Source of the DNA: Gottfriedia acidiceleris
GTDB lineage: Bacteria > Bacillota > Bacilli > Bacillales > Bacillaceae_G
Direction: 5' to 3'
Assembly (NCBI RefSeq): GCF_004138285.1
Contig: NZ_SCFN01000007.1
Coordinates: 248,001-312,000 of the forward strand
Length of the DNA stretch: 64,000 bases
The notes beneath the pieces are model-generated. The model worked only from the letters and a program-made list of their open reading frames with translations. It ran no database searches and was not told where the DNA came from. Position numbers and translations under genes: made by a program. The first letter of the stretch is position 1. Each line of letters opens with the position of its first letter. Positions 42,337 through 51,251 of the stretch are shown in pieces.

Positions 42337-43794
42337 ATGGATAAATCAACTAAACGGAAATTACAAATAATTAATATTTTAAGTAAACAGGATAAGTGGT
42401 TTAAAACAGGAGAATTAGCAAGTGAGTTATTATGTACTGAAAAAACAATTCGAAATGATTTACAGGCAATTAATTCGAACTTACCTAAAGGATGGCAAAT
42501 TGAAACAATAAAAGGTAAAGGAATTTATATTAATAAACCAATTTCTTCATCAATTAATCAAATTCGTTCAATTTACGTAAAAACCTCATTGAGTTTTCAA
42601 GCCATTATACTCATACAATTTAAACAAATTAAAACTATAGTAGAATTAGCAAACGCTCTTTTTACACAACAACCTGCTGTCTATTCTATACTTGACCGAG
42701 TTGAAGAATTATTGGAAGCCTATCACCTAAAATTAAAACGTGGCCCACTTGAAATTGTAGGAAGAGAATTTGAAATTCGCCTATTATGTGCTGATATTCT
42801 TAATGCTTTATATGCTCATTCAAATCAAGAATGGCCATTAGAATCATTTACATTCCAAGATATTAAAGAAATTGTTATAGCCACTACAGAACAATTTAAA
42901 TTATTCTTATATCCTTCTACAACTAAAAAGTATGTCTATTTACTTGGAACAATGTTATATAGAATAGATAAAAAAATGAAAATTGAACTAACTGATCAAT
43001 CGATAAATAAAATTTTGGATTCTGTATTTTTTAAGATTTCTAATGAAATTTGTGATCAATTAGAGCATCAATATAAACATCATATATCTATGAATGAACG
43101 AATTGCTTTCTCATTATTAATCTCAACTCTTCCTTATTACAGTTTTGATAATATGGAAAAAAATGAATTTTTTTACTTATATCGAAAACAAAAAACACGA
43201 TATTATAAGGAACTCCATAATTTAATCGAAATATTAGAGAAAAAGACTGGTATATCTCTAAATGAAGACGAAGAATTTCTTTACACATTTCAAGACCAAT
43301 TTAAAAGGAACTCTCTAGTTTTTTACTCAATCGATATAAAGGAACCATCTTATGCAATAGACCGATATGTTCAAAATCAGTATCCTGAGTTATATAGAAA
43401 TGTATCAGATGCCTTACAAATCTGGACTAAAAAATATTCCTATCCAGAAATTACAAGAGATAAGATTGCAAAAGTTGCATTAAATGTACAAGCTTCTAAA
43501 ATTAATTTCTCATCTTCAAGGAAAAGAGTCTTGTTATTAACGAGTAATGGTCCAGGTGTTCATCGTTATATAGAAACGAAATTAATCACAGCTTTTGGTC
43601 ATAAAATTGATTTTATTCGTCCTAAATTAGGCGAGTTTGAATCAAATAATATAAATAAATTAAAGATTGAATTTATTATTTCTGACTTCTTACTTGAAGG
43701 GGAAATCCTTCATCCAGTCATTACAATTGACCCTGTTCTTACGCAAAGAGATATTGATCAAATTTCAAATTTCTTAAATTCAAAATCTACATAA
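42337..43794 (+). CDS. Mga/PRD-like transcriptional regulator
   Basis: 485 residues. The first 65 residues are an HTH_Mga/HTH_11-type domain (WFKTGELASELLCTEKTIRN and DLQAINSNLPKGW), followed by a long helical body like that of Mga/AtxA regulators (KLKRGPLEIVGREFEIRLL) and a C-terminal EIIB-like segment (RVLLLTSNGPGVHRYIETKL, FIISDFLL). Mga-type regulators commonly control adjacent surface-protein loci, so the divergent WxL pair is the obvious target. It has a strong terminator. Confidence 0.88.
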   Translation: MDKSTKRKLQIINILSKQDKWFKTGELASELLCTEKTIRNDLQAINSNLPKGWQIETIKGKGIYINKPISSSINQIRSIYVKTSLSFQAIILIQFKQIKTIVELANALFTQQPAVYSILDRVEELLEAYHLKLKRGPLEIVGREFEIRLLCADILNALYAHSNQEWPLESFTFQDIKEIVIATTEQFKLFLYPSTTKKYVYLLGTMLYRIDKKMKIELTDQSINKILDSVFFKISNEICDQLEHQYKHHISMNERIAFSLLISTLPYYSFDNMEKNEFFYLYRKQKTRYYKELHNLIEILEKKTGISLNEDEEFLYTFQDQFKRNSLVFYSIDIKEPSYAIDRYVQNQYPELYRNVSDALQIWTKKYSYPEITRDKIAKVALNVQASKINFSSSRKRVLLLTSNGPGVHRYIETKLITAFGHKIDFIRPKLGEFESNNINKLKIEFIISDFLLEGEILHPVITIDPVLTQRDIDQISNFLNSKST

Positions 43795-43825
43795 AAAAGT
43801 AAGGCACAATAAGCCTTACTTTTTT
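43793..43825. terminator. bidirectional terminator
   Basis: A perfect 13-bp stem AAAAAAGTAAGGC / GCCTTACTTTTTT with a 7-base loop between convergent genes. Confidence 0.92.
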
Positions 43826-43835
43826 TGTATTTTCA

Positions 43836-44849
43836 CTATCTATTCTCCAAGTGTTGTTTAATAAACTGTGCAATCTCAGCGTTCGCTTGCTTACTTATAC
43901 TCGAAGCCTTGTCCATTAACTGAAAATCATGAAACATCCCTCTCCAAACTTTACATGTCACTTCTACGCCATTAGCATTTGCTTTTGCCGCATAAGCTAA
44001 AATATCATCGATTAACTCTTCCCTTGCGCCAGCATGTATTAGCATTGGAGGTAAACCTCTTAAATCACCATAAAGTGGTGAGATTAAAGGATTTTTCCGA
44101 TTATTATTACCTACGTATGTATCAACAATATTGATATCATTTCCGTGATAACTTGCATGAATACTATCAAAATCTGAAGTGTATAATTGACTTTCTTTCG
44201 TTAAGTCATTCGCTGGAGAGATCCCTACAACAGCTGTTGGATAGTTTCCATTTGAAGCTTTAATTTTATTTAACAAAGCAAAGGTTAAATTACCACCAGC
44301 ACTATCCCCAACGATAACAACTTTAGAATTGGGACCATAATTTTTTCCTAAATAATTATAAACTTTTTCAACATCGGTTAAAGCTGCTGGAAATGGATTT
44401 TCAGGTGAAAGTCTATACTGTATCGTTAATACCCTGTAATTGGTCTCTCTAGCTAAGATTGTTCCTAAATTCCTTGAAAATCCTAACCCACCTCTTGACC
44501 ATCCCCCACCATGCACATAAAAAATAATCTTATCTCCCGGTGATCCGTCTGGTATTAACCATTCAACTTTTATCCCTTCAATAGTTTCAGCCTTAATTTT
44601 TATATTTGCTGGTGTTGGAATAATCTGTTTTTCAATTTCGATTCTTTTTTGTTCTAATGATGCCGTTCTTCCTTCTTTTGATTTTTTTATATTTAATGCT
44701 CTAAGAGCTTCTGTTACTTTGTCGGGTTTCTCATTTTGATAGATAAGGGAAGAATTACTTTCACTTTTTACAGTATTTTTTGAAGCAACTAAATAATTTC
44801 CTATTAACAAACAAATCACAAGTGAAAGAAATAAAAAAGTTTTTTTCAA
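43836..44849 (-). CDS. alpha/beta hydrolase, hormone-sensitive-lipase (HSL) type
   Basis: 337 residues. An N-terminal hydrophobic segment (about 4-22) acts as signal anchor or signal peptide. The oxyanion motif HGGGWSRGG, the nucleophile GDSAGGN, the acid in REELIDDILAYA and the His in GMFHDFQLM give a complete HSL (family IV) esterase triad. It is an extracytoplasmic carboxylesterase. It is monocistronic. Substrate unknown. Confidence 0.9.
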   Translation of the reverse strand: MKKTFLFLSLVICLLIGNYLVASKNTVKSESNSSLIYQNEKPDKVTEALRALNIKKSKEGRTASLEQKRIEIEKQIIPTPANIKIKAETIEGIKVEWLIPDGSPGDKIIFYVHGGGWSRGGLGFSRNLGTILARETNYRVLTIQYRLSPENPFPAALTDVEKVYNYLGKNYGPNSKVVIVGDSAGGNLTFALLNKIKASNGNYPTAVVGISPANDLTKESQLYTSDFDSIHASYHGNDINIVDTYVGNNNRKNPLISPLYGDLRGLPPMLIHAGAREELIDDILAYAAKANANGVEVTCKVWRGMFHDFQLMDKASSISKQANAEIAQFIKQHLENR

Positions 44850-44925
44850 ATTAGCTCCCTACTTTACTGGTATTTTTTGCCTCGTAATATTAAATTTTCC
44901 ATTTTCTCATTAATTACTCGGAAAT

Positions 44926-44956
44926 AAAAAGGTGCACAGAACTTGTGCACCTTTTT
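44926..44956 (-). terminator. terminator of the DUF3892 gene
   Basis: A perfect 12-bp stem AAAAAGGTGCAC / GTGCACCTTTTT with a 7-base loop. Confidence 0.9.
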
Positions 44957-44968
44957 AGCTTATAGACA

Positions 44969-45250
44969 TTAAAAAGTTGGTAAATTACTTAAATTATTTG
45001 TAGGATCACCGTCGGGATAAGAACGAAGTGTTTTATGTGGATTATCTCCCCGAGTTAGACCTGTGTTCACATCTTCAATTTGTTCAAGTTCTGCCATCGC
45101 AATGGCTTGCTCAATCCCAACTATTTCACCATTTTGAAATTTTACATCTGTAATATCACCATCGCCATTTTTTCGTACTGCGACGATATGTAATTTATTT
45201 GGATCATCTTGATGTTCAGGATGTCCGATACCACGATTTTGAAACGACAT
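44969..45250 (-). CDS. DUF3892-like small protein
   Basis: 93 residues from the ATG at 45250, seven bases after GGAGGTG; a longer frame from 45277 includes that site. The pattern KLHIVAVRKNGDGDITDVKFQNGEIVGIEQA (trimmed: HIVAVRKNGDGDITDVKF) is that of DUF3892, a short protein common in Bacilli. The C-terminal half is Asn/Asp/Pro-rich (SYPDGDPTNNLSNLPTF). No function is known. Confidence 0.8.
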   Translation of the reverse strand: MSFQNRGIGHPEHQDDPNKLHIVAVRKNGDGDITDVKFQNGEIVGIEQAIAMAELEQIEDVNTGLTRGDNPHKTLRSYPDGDPTNNLSNLPTF

Positions 45251-45474
45251 ACCAACACACCTCCATTTATTTGACACAAAAATAGTATGGCGGGATGAAA
45301 ATATGTTTATCCTTCCAAATTCTTACAAGACTAAATCTTAAATGAAGATTTCACCTAGTAACTAGATTAAGTTTGTTAATTTTTTCACAAAATATACACA
45401 GACAAATTTGCACAAAAATTATACGATAGTTATGTAATCATTAATCCAAACAACTTTCGAAAGAAGGAAAAAAT

Positions 45475-45687
45475 ATGACTACTGTTTTAGGAATGACAAG
45501 AGAAGGCAGATTAATTCACAAAATAGGTGATGGTTATTACCGATATACAAAATTAAACAAAGACGAACTGAAAACATTAAATTTACTTGTTCGTGAAGGT
45601 ATGGTGACTGTCGTAAAAAAAGGTATTGGTTATGCAGCACTTGTTAAACTGACTGATCAAGGTAAAATTATTAATAACGAGTGTTGA
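45475..45687 (+). CDS. small protein, possibly winged-helix-like
   Basis: 70 residues with AGAAGG upstream and a strong terminator downstream. The sequence YRYTKLNKDELKTLNLLVREGMV and a beta-hairpin-like VVKKGIGYAALVKLTDQGK resemble the recognition helix plus wing of a degenerate winged helix, but this is only a pattern impression. It stands alone, divergent from the DUF3892 gene. Confidence 0.6.
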   Translation: MTTVLGMTREGRLIHKIGDGYYRYTKLNKDELKTLNLLVREGMVTVVKKGIGYAALVKLTDQGKIINNEC

Positions 45688-45718
45688 CTTCAATTAATTA
45701 GAATATATGAATTAATAT

Positions 45719-45778
45719 AACCACCCCTTTAATTAAAAGCTGACATAAATAAGCATACTTTTAAAGGGGTGGTTTTTT
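45719..45778 (+). terminator. terminator of the 70-residue protein gene
   Basis: AACCACCCCTTTAA / TTAAAGGGGTGGTT with a 27-base loop followed by TTTTTG. Confidence 0.85.
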
Positions 45779-45890
45779 GATGAGACAACTATATTTTTTG
45801 TTTCATTCTTTGGTGAATCATTTGTTTATGCAAATGGCATAATAGAATTTATAATTGCTTGTTATTATTGAAATTTCTATAAAATAATTA

Positions 45891-45922
45891 AAAACGCTAT
45901 CTCATTATTAAGATAACGTTTT
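45891..45922 (-). terminator. terminator of the acetoacetyl-CoA synthetase gene
   Basis: AAAACGCTATCT / AGATAACGTTTT with one mismatch, T-rich on the minus strand. Confidence 0.8.
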
Positions 45923-45931
45923 TGACTGATT

Positions 45932-47911
45932 TTAACTTATTTCATTTAAAACTTGTGCCAACCCGGTAAAAAATTTTAATGACTCTGGATTAGCCATCGA
46001 ACCTTGGTTGACTACTTTTTCAGGAGAAAAACCTAATAATATTTTACGTATTGGAACTTCTAATTTTTTTCCACTCAATGTTTTTGGAATTTGCTCAACT
46101 TCATAAATTTCATTAGGGACAAATCGTGGTGAAACCTTTTGCTTAATTTCTACTTTTATTTTTTCCTTTAATTCATTCGTCAAAGCAACCCCATTTTTTA
46201 GTACAACAAATAATGGCATAAATGACTGACGGCCAAGTAGTTCTAAATCGATCACTAGACCTTCCATTACTTCATCAAGTGATTCAACAACTCGATAGAT
46301 TTCGCTTGTACCTAAACGCACACCATGTCTATTTATTGTTGAATCTGATCTTCCATAAATTATACAACTACCTTTTTCATCAATTTTAATCCAATCTCCA
46401 TGTCTCCAAATACCTGGATAAACTTCAAAATAACTTTCAAGATAACGTTCATTATTCGAATCACCCCAGAAATAAAGCGGCATGGACGGCATAGGAGAAG
46501 TAATCACTAATTCCCCCACTTCATTAATTACTGAATTTCCCTCATCATCAAATGATTGTACATGAGCTCCTAATGAACGAGCTTGAATCTCTCCAGCATA
46601 AACAGGAAGAATCGGGGAACCTCCAACAAATGCTGTACAAACATCAGTACCTCCACTAGTTGAAACAAGCCAGATGTCATCTTTTATATTTTCATATACC
46701 CATGAAAATCCTTCCACCGATAGAGGTGAACCAGTCGAACAAATAGATTTTAATCTAGAAAAACCATTTCTTTCTTTTGGTTTTATTCCGTGCTTCTCAC
46801 ATACGCTTAAGAATCCTGCACTTGTACCAAAGAATGTTACACCCACTTCTTCTGCAAGGTCCCATAATACATGAAGGCTAGGATAAGAAGGACTTCCATC
46901 AAACAATAAAATCGTACTACCAGATAACAAGCCTCCAACTAATTGATTCCACATCATCCAGCCAGTAGTAGTAAACCAAAAAATGACATCATCTTGATTT
47001 ATTCCTTGTTCAACTACTAATGTTTTAAGTTGCTCAACTAATATTCCACCTTGACTTTGTACAATTGGTTTAGGCAAACCTGTTGTCCCCGATGAAAATA
47101 AGATCCATAGTGGATGATCAAAAGGAACACTTTCAAAAGTAAGTTCACTGCTTCCCACTAATAATTCATTCCAAAGAATTGTTTCGTTTTCCATTTTGTA
47201 TTCATCAAAATTCACATAAGGTACTAAAATTGTCTTCTTTAATGTAGGTAATTCAGACTGTAGCTCTTCAACGCTTGATAACCTATTTTGAACTTTTCCA
47301 TTATAAGAATAACCATCCACCGCAAATAAAATAGTCGGTTCGATTTGTTTAAATCGGTCAATTACACTACTCGTTCCAAAATCTGGTGAACAGCTTGACC
47401 AAATTGCTCCAATGCTTGCACAAGCTAAGAAGGCAATGATTGTTTCGGGGATATTAGGCATATATGCTACAACTCGATCCCCAGGTTTTACACCTAATTC
47501 TCTTAAAGAATTTGCGACCAATCCTGTCTTTTCCTTAAGCTCTTTCCAACTTATTTCTGTTTTTGGAGTAATTTCTGATTGAAAAATTAATGCAGATTGG
47601 TCTCCTTTATCATTTCGAAATACATGTTCTGCATAATTAATTTTTGAGCCGTTAAACCATTTTGCGCCTGGCATTTTGCGCTCTTCAAGAACTTGATCGT
47701 ATGGTGCATGGGAAATTACATTACAATATTTCCAAACGCTTTCCCAAAAGGACTCTAATTCATCGACAGACCATTTCCATAACTCACTTTGTGTATTGAA
47801 AAATAGATTTTTTTCATTTTTGAGCCAGTTCATAAATTGGCTAACTCCAGCTTTTTCAATTTGCTGCCTAGTTGGTTCCCATAATAGAGCACCTTCAGTA
47901 ATCGCTTTCAT
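45932..47911 (-). CDS. aacS: acetoacetate-CoA ligase
   Basis: 659 residues, the usual length of the family. It is an ANL adenylating enzyme: the start WEPTRQQIEKAGVSQFMNWL, KWFNGSKINYAEHVF (ACS N-terminal domain), the P-loop LFSSGTTGLPKPI, GGTDVCTAFVGG and RHGDWIKIDEKGSCIIYGRSD (split at 20). The C-terminal catalytic Lys motif is IPKTLSGKKLEVPIRK. It activates acetoacetate with ATP and CoA for ketone-body or branched-chain carbon use. It is monocistronic. The 750-base region upstream holds no gene but includes the guanine riboswitch for the other strand. Confidence 0.92.
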   Translation of the reverse strand: MKAITEGALLWEPTRQQIEKAGVSQFMNWLKNEKNLFFNTQSELWKWSVDELESFWESVWKYCNVISHAPYDQVLEERKMPGAKWFNGSKINYAEHVFRNDKGDQSALIFQSEITPKTEISWKELKEKTGLVANSLRELGVKPGDRVVAYMPNIPETIIAFLACASIGAIWSSCSPDFGTSSVIDRFKQIEPTILFAVDGYSYNGKVQNRLSSVEELQSELPTLKKTILVPYVNFDEYKMENETILWNELLVGSSELTFESVPFDHPLWILFSSGTTGLPKPIVQSQGGILVEQLKTLVVEQGINQDDVIFWFTTTGWMMWNQLVGGLLSGSTILLFDGSPSYPSLHVLWDLAEEVGVTFFGTSAGFLSVCEKHGIKPKERNGFSRLKSICSTGSPLSVEGFSWVYENIKDDIWLVSTSGGTDVCTAFVGGSPILPVYAGEIQARSLGAHVQSFDDEGNSVINEVGELVITSPMPSMPLYFWGDSNNERYLESYFEVYPGIWRHGDWIKIDEKGSCIIYGRSDSTINRHGVRLGTSEIYRVVESLDEVMEGLVIDLELLGRQSFMPLFVVLKNGVALTNELKEKIKVEIKQKVSPRFVPNEIYEVEQIPKTLSGKKLEVPIRKILLGFSPEKVVNQGSMANPESLKFFTGLAQVLNEIS

Positions 47912-48302
47912 TATTACTCCTCCTAAATTAGTAATCTATTTATTTTAAGGACATAGTAACTGCGCATAGCTCAAACCTTTTGATGAAAACTCCTTATAAT
48001 CTTTCTATTATGTATTAGTTAAATCTTTTTTCTAAAAATACTTAATATTTAAAAATTAACTATTATACTATTACACACTAAATTTACTGTCAATATCGAA
48101 AATGAATCATCGTTCAACTAAAAGTACATTTTGAACTTGAGCTTTCATCTATTGTTCTAGTTAAATTAACCCAAAAAACTTCATACTATATCCTCATAGA
48201 GACACGGTTGATATTTAAATTGATTAAATGTAATATATTAAATGATAATCCTGCAGGTTATTATTTCCATTTTTACCACTATTTACCATAATTATATTAT
48301 AG

Positions 48303-48369
48303 CTCGTATATACCCAGAAATATGGTCTGGGAGTCTCTACCTAATTCCCGATAAGAATTAGACTACGAG
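48303..48369 (+). ncRNA. guanine-class purine riboswitch aptamer
   Basis: All elements of the three-way junction are present: P1 CTCGTA (48303-48308) with TACGAG (48364-48369); P2 CCCAGA (48313-48318) with TCTGGG (48326-48331) and the loop AATATGG; J2/3 AGTCTCTACC with the conserved U47 and U51 equivalents; P3 CTAATTC with GAATTAG and loop CCGATAA; and the discriminator C in GACTACG, which specifies guanine (adenine forms have U). The U51 equivalent argues against a 2'-deoxyguanosine class. It is on the plus strand about 300 bases before the HD hydrolase operon. No usual partner (xpt, pbuX, guaA, purE) follows. Confidence 0.92.
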
Positions 48370-48547
48370 GTAATTTTTACTTTATTAGTAAAAAAAGCTG
48401 AATTTAATAAAGGATAACGATGTCCCTTTGAATAGTTAAACTTACTTTTAAATACTCTATTAACCTTAGAATATATAAAAGTACGTATTCTTCACCTATT
48501 TGACGGACTTTATATATGTCTACCTTTAAAATTCCAACTTTTTTGCG
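48370..48547 (+). other. 178-base region between aptamer and terminator
   Basis: It contains a hairpin TTTTTACT / AGTAAAAA directly after the aptamer without a following T tract, and a four-codon reading frame (AAAGGA, then ATG TCC CTT TGA at 48420). I find no segment clearly complementary to the aptamer's P1 3' strand, so a standard antiterminator is not obvious. A second promoter in this stretch is possible but not identified. Confidence 0.4.
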
Positions 48548-48611
48548 AACCAAGATAAAGTAGGACTTATCTCTTTAGTGGAGAATACGTCCTACTTTAT
48601 CTTGGTTTTTT
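48548..48611 (+). terminator. very strong terminator in the leader of the HD hydrolase operon
   Basis: A perfect 19-bp stem, AACCAAGATAAAGTAGGAC (48548-48566) with its complement at 48589-48607, a 22-base loop, and TTTTTTT. It lies between the riboswitch aptamer and the start codon at 48665 and so is probably the regulated terminator of the leader. Confidence 0.9.
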
Positions 48612-48664
48612 TACGTCATTTAAATGTTTTCTTAAATTAAAGTTTATAGAAGGGGTTTATTGAT

Positions 48665-49897
48665 ATGTATAAGGCCATGTATCATACTTTTGACCACCTA
48701 AGACTATCTGACAAGCAAACGCAAGAAGCTAATATTGCGTTCTTACATGACTTTAATGCAGTTTTAGAATCCCCCCATTTAAAAAAATTAGCAAAAAAAA
48801 CACAGTTAATTCCCAACTCAGATCTATGCCATAATCGTTTGTCCCATACTATTGACGTATGCAATGTTTCAGGCTTAATCGTAGAACATCTTAACAATTA
48901 TTTTCGAGAGAATAACATTACACCCATAAATAAAGATTTAGTAAAGACTATTAGTCTAGCTCATGATATTGGTCATCCACCATTTGGACATACCGGTGAA
49001 CGAGCACTAGATGAAATGATGAAAAAAATGGGTGGATTTGAATCAAATGCACAGAGCGTTAAAATTTTAGTAAATAGTTCAGATGATTTTAAATACCGAA
49101 CCCTTACAGCCTTAATGAAATACAAAACCAAAATTCCTTTAATTAGAGAAGAATATAACGGATTAATTAAAGGCTATTACGGGTATATGTCAGACCATTT
49201 AGAACCTTTATTTTTGACATATCAAGAAAATGTCATTGAACAATCTATCGTAGACATAGCAGATACATTATCTTATGCCCTATCAGATCTTAAAGATTTA
49301 ATCATATTTTATGGAGAAAATAGATTTGCTCAATTACTTAACAGATATTTTACTGAAGGCGCAATGCTAGAGGAGACATTGCTTTTTTTCCCTGAAATAA
49401 GTAGATCGGAATTACTTTATTTCATTCCTAAAATTATGGAAGACATTAAAAATAATATACTTTGGGAAATTTCACAAAATTACCTTAAGTTAATTTGGGA
49501 ACCACTACAATCTATTATTCATGATTTTATAGATACATTAGTGATCAAGATAAACTATGCACAACCAATGTATAGCAAATTGAACCTTTCATTGGAAAAT
49601 GAGTTAAAACTTTTTCTATTAAATCAAATTACAAAGAAATGTTTCTTAGAAAGGCAAGTTAATAGAGAAATAGATAAAAAGATTACTCATAATATACAAC
49701 TCACCTACGATTATCTTTTTAACTTAAATAGTGAGGATTCTTTGTTGAAATTAGATAAAGAAGTCTTACAAAAATTAATCAATATCTCTAACCAGATTGA
49801 GCGTTCACGTTTTGTTTGTGACGTAATGTGTCATTTAAGTGATATGGAAATTGAAGATTTTGTAAGTAAATCCAATAAAAAAATAATTGTAGTATAA
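48665..49897 (+). CDS. HD-domain deoxyguanosinetriphosphate triphosphohydrolase-like protein
   Basis: 410 residues. The dNTPase signature is complete: HNRLSHTIDVCNVSG gives the first His, ISLAHDIGHPPFGHTGERAL the HD pair and following His, and IVDIADTLSYALSDL the last Asp of the H...HD...D metal site. Such enzymes hydrolyse dGTP (or other dNTPs) to the deoxynucleoside and tripolyphosphate and also defend against phage by dNTP depletion. It is the first gene of a five-gene operon, separated by only 14 bases from the P450. An AAGGGG site lies nine bases upstream. The guanine riboswitch in its leader agrees with a guanine-nucleotide role. Confidence 0.88.
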   Translation: MYKAMYHTFDHLRLSDKQTQEANIAFLHDFNAVLESPHLKKLAKKTQLIPNSDLCHNRLSHTIDVCNVSGLIVEHLNNYFRENNITPINKDLVKTISLAHDIGHPPFGHTGERALDEMMKKMGGFESNAQSVKILVNSSDDFKYRTLTALMKYKTKIPLIREEYNGLIKGYYGYMSDHLEPLFLTYQENVIEQSIVDIADTLSYALSDLKDLIIFYGENRFAQLLNRYFTEGAMLEETLLFFPEISRSELLYFIPKIMEDIKNNILWEISQNYLKLIWEPLQSIIHDFIDTLVIKINYAQPMYSKLNLSLENELKLFLLNQITKKCFLERQVNREIDKKITHNIQLTYDYLFNLNSEDSLLKLDKEVLQKLINISNQIERSRFVCDVMCHLSDMEIEDFVSKSNKKIIVV

Positions 49898-49911
49898 CAG
49901 GAGGAAATAAC

Positions 49912-51168
49912 ATGAGTATAAATGTAAAACAATCTGTCGAGCAGTTCAGTTTAAATAGTAAAGAGTATTATGAAAACAGATATGAATTATATGAAAGATT
50001 ACGAAATGATGCACCTGTTTTTTGGCATGAAGAAATGCAATCCTGGTTTATAACTAGATATGAGGATGTGTCCAAGAATTTACTTGGAGATAAATTTATT
50101 TCAAGTAATGTAATTCCGAATAAAATGAGTAATCTCGCTGAAGGAGAAGATCAACATTTTAAAGATATAATCGATATCATTAAGACTTGGATGGTCTATA
50201 ATGATCGACCAGTTCATTCACAATTAAAAGGTTATATGAACAGAGCCTTTTTAGTTAATGAAATCGAACTTATTGCACCTGAAATTCAGAAAATTGTTTC
50301 TACAATCGTTGATAAAGTACTTGAAAAAAACACTAGTTCATTCGACTTTGTAAAAGAGATCGCACACCCTATTCCTGCGATGGTACTTTGTAAAATGTTA
50401 GGGATTCCTGGTGAAGAAGTTGACAGATTCATTAAGTGGTCTGATGATATTGCATTATTTATGCAGGATTTCGTTGTGTCTCATGTTCCTAGTAAAGAAA
50501 TTAGTGAACAAGTTAGAGGAAGTGTAAGAGAAATTTGGACATATCTTTCAGATGCGATTGCGGAAAGACGAAAAGAAAAGAAAAATGATTTATTAAGTAG
50601 ATTAATCTCTGAGACTCCTGGTGAAGATGGTGAACTTACTGATGATCAATTAATTGCTCAAACAATGCACTTAATTTTCGGTGGGCATAAAATTCCTCAA
50701 TTTGTATTAAGTAATACATTACATCTTCTATTTAAGAATCAAGATGTTCTCGAAATGCTTAAAAAAGATATGTCTCTTCTTCCAAAAGTATTAGATGAAA
50801 CAATGAGACTTGAAGGGCCAATCCAATATATTGTTAGACATGCATCAAATGATATCGAATTACATGGGCAGCAAATCAAGAAAAATGATTCTGTTTATTT
50901 CTTCTTAGCGTCTGCTGGCCGAGACGAGCGAGTATTTGCAAATCCTGACAAAATGGATATAAGTAGAACAGGTTTCCGTCATGTAGCTTTCGGTGGAGGT
51001 TATCATACTTGTATAGCTGCAGCTTTTGCTCGTGTAGAGATCATGGAGATTCTTAAAGAAGTAATAACTCGTTTTCCAACGATCGATTCATTATATGATT
51101 TAGAAAATCCAGAGTGGACTGCAAACCCTACTTTCACTGGAATGATCCAGATGCAAATAAAAATTTAG
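49912..51168 (+). CDS. cytochrome P450 with atypical I-helix
   Basis: 418 residues with AGGAGG upstream. The haem-thiolate loop is FRHVAFGGGYHTCIAAAFAR with the axial Cys; the K-helix ExxR is in VLDETMRLEGP. The I-helix, normally AGxET(T), here reads IFGGHKIPQFVLSNT, so the acid/alcohol pair that delivers protons to the ferric-peroxo state is replaced by Lys-Ile-Pro. Also the residue after the haem Cys-x is Ala instead of Gly. Soluble bacterial class I type. It needs ferredoxin and reductase, none of which is in the window, or peroxide. Its position in a riboswitch-headed purine operon is unusual. Confidence 0.92.
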   Translation: MSINVKQSVEQFSLNSKEYYENRYELYERLRNDAPVFWHEEMQSWFITRYEDVSKNLLGDKFISSNVIPNKMSNLAEGEDQHFKDIIDIIKTWMVYNDRPVHSQLKGYMNRAFLVNEIELIAPEIQKIVSTIVDKVLEKNTSSFDFVKEIAHPIPAMVLCKMLGIPGEEVDRFIKWSDDIALFMQDFVVSHVPSKEISEQVRGSVREIWTYLSDAIAERRKEKKNDLLSRLISETPGEDGELTDDQLIAQTMHLIFGGHKIPQFVLSNTLHLLFKNQDVLEMLKKDMSLLPKVLDETMRLEGPIQYIVRHASNDIELHGQQIKKNDSVYFFLASAGRDERVFANPDKMDISRTGFRHVAFGGGYHTCIAAAFARVEIMEILKEVITRFPTIDSLYDLENPEWTANPTFTGMIQMQIKI

Positions 51169-51251
51169 TATTACTGGGTATTTGAATGTTGAATGATTGG
51201 AATAGAACAAAATTCTATTCCTATTTTTTCTAAGTTAGAGGTGATTAAAGA

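Noticed and set aside
45781-45843. 20-codon frame ATG AGA CAA CTA... after the 45719 terminator
   Set aside because: It starts within the T tract of a terminator, lacks a ribosome binding site and has no recognisable sequence.
48303-48369. 2'-deoxyguanosine riboswitch class, attractive because a dGTPase follows
   Set aside because: The J2/3 strand keeps the U at the position equivalent to U51, and the aptamer otherwise matches the guanine class; the deoxyguanosine classes change this core.
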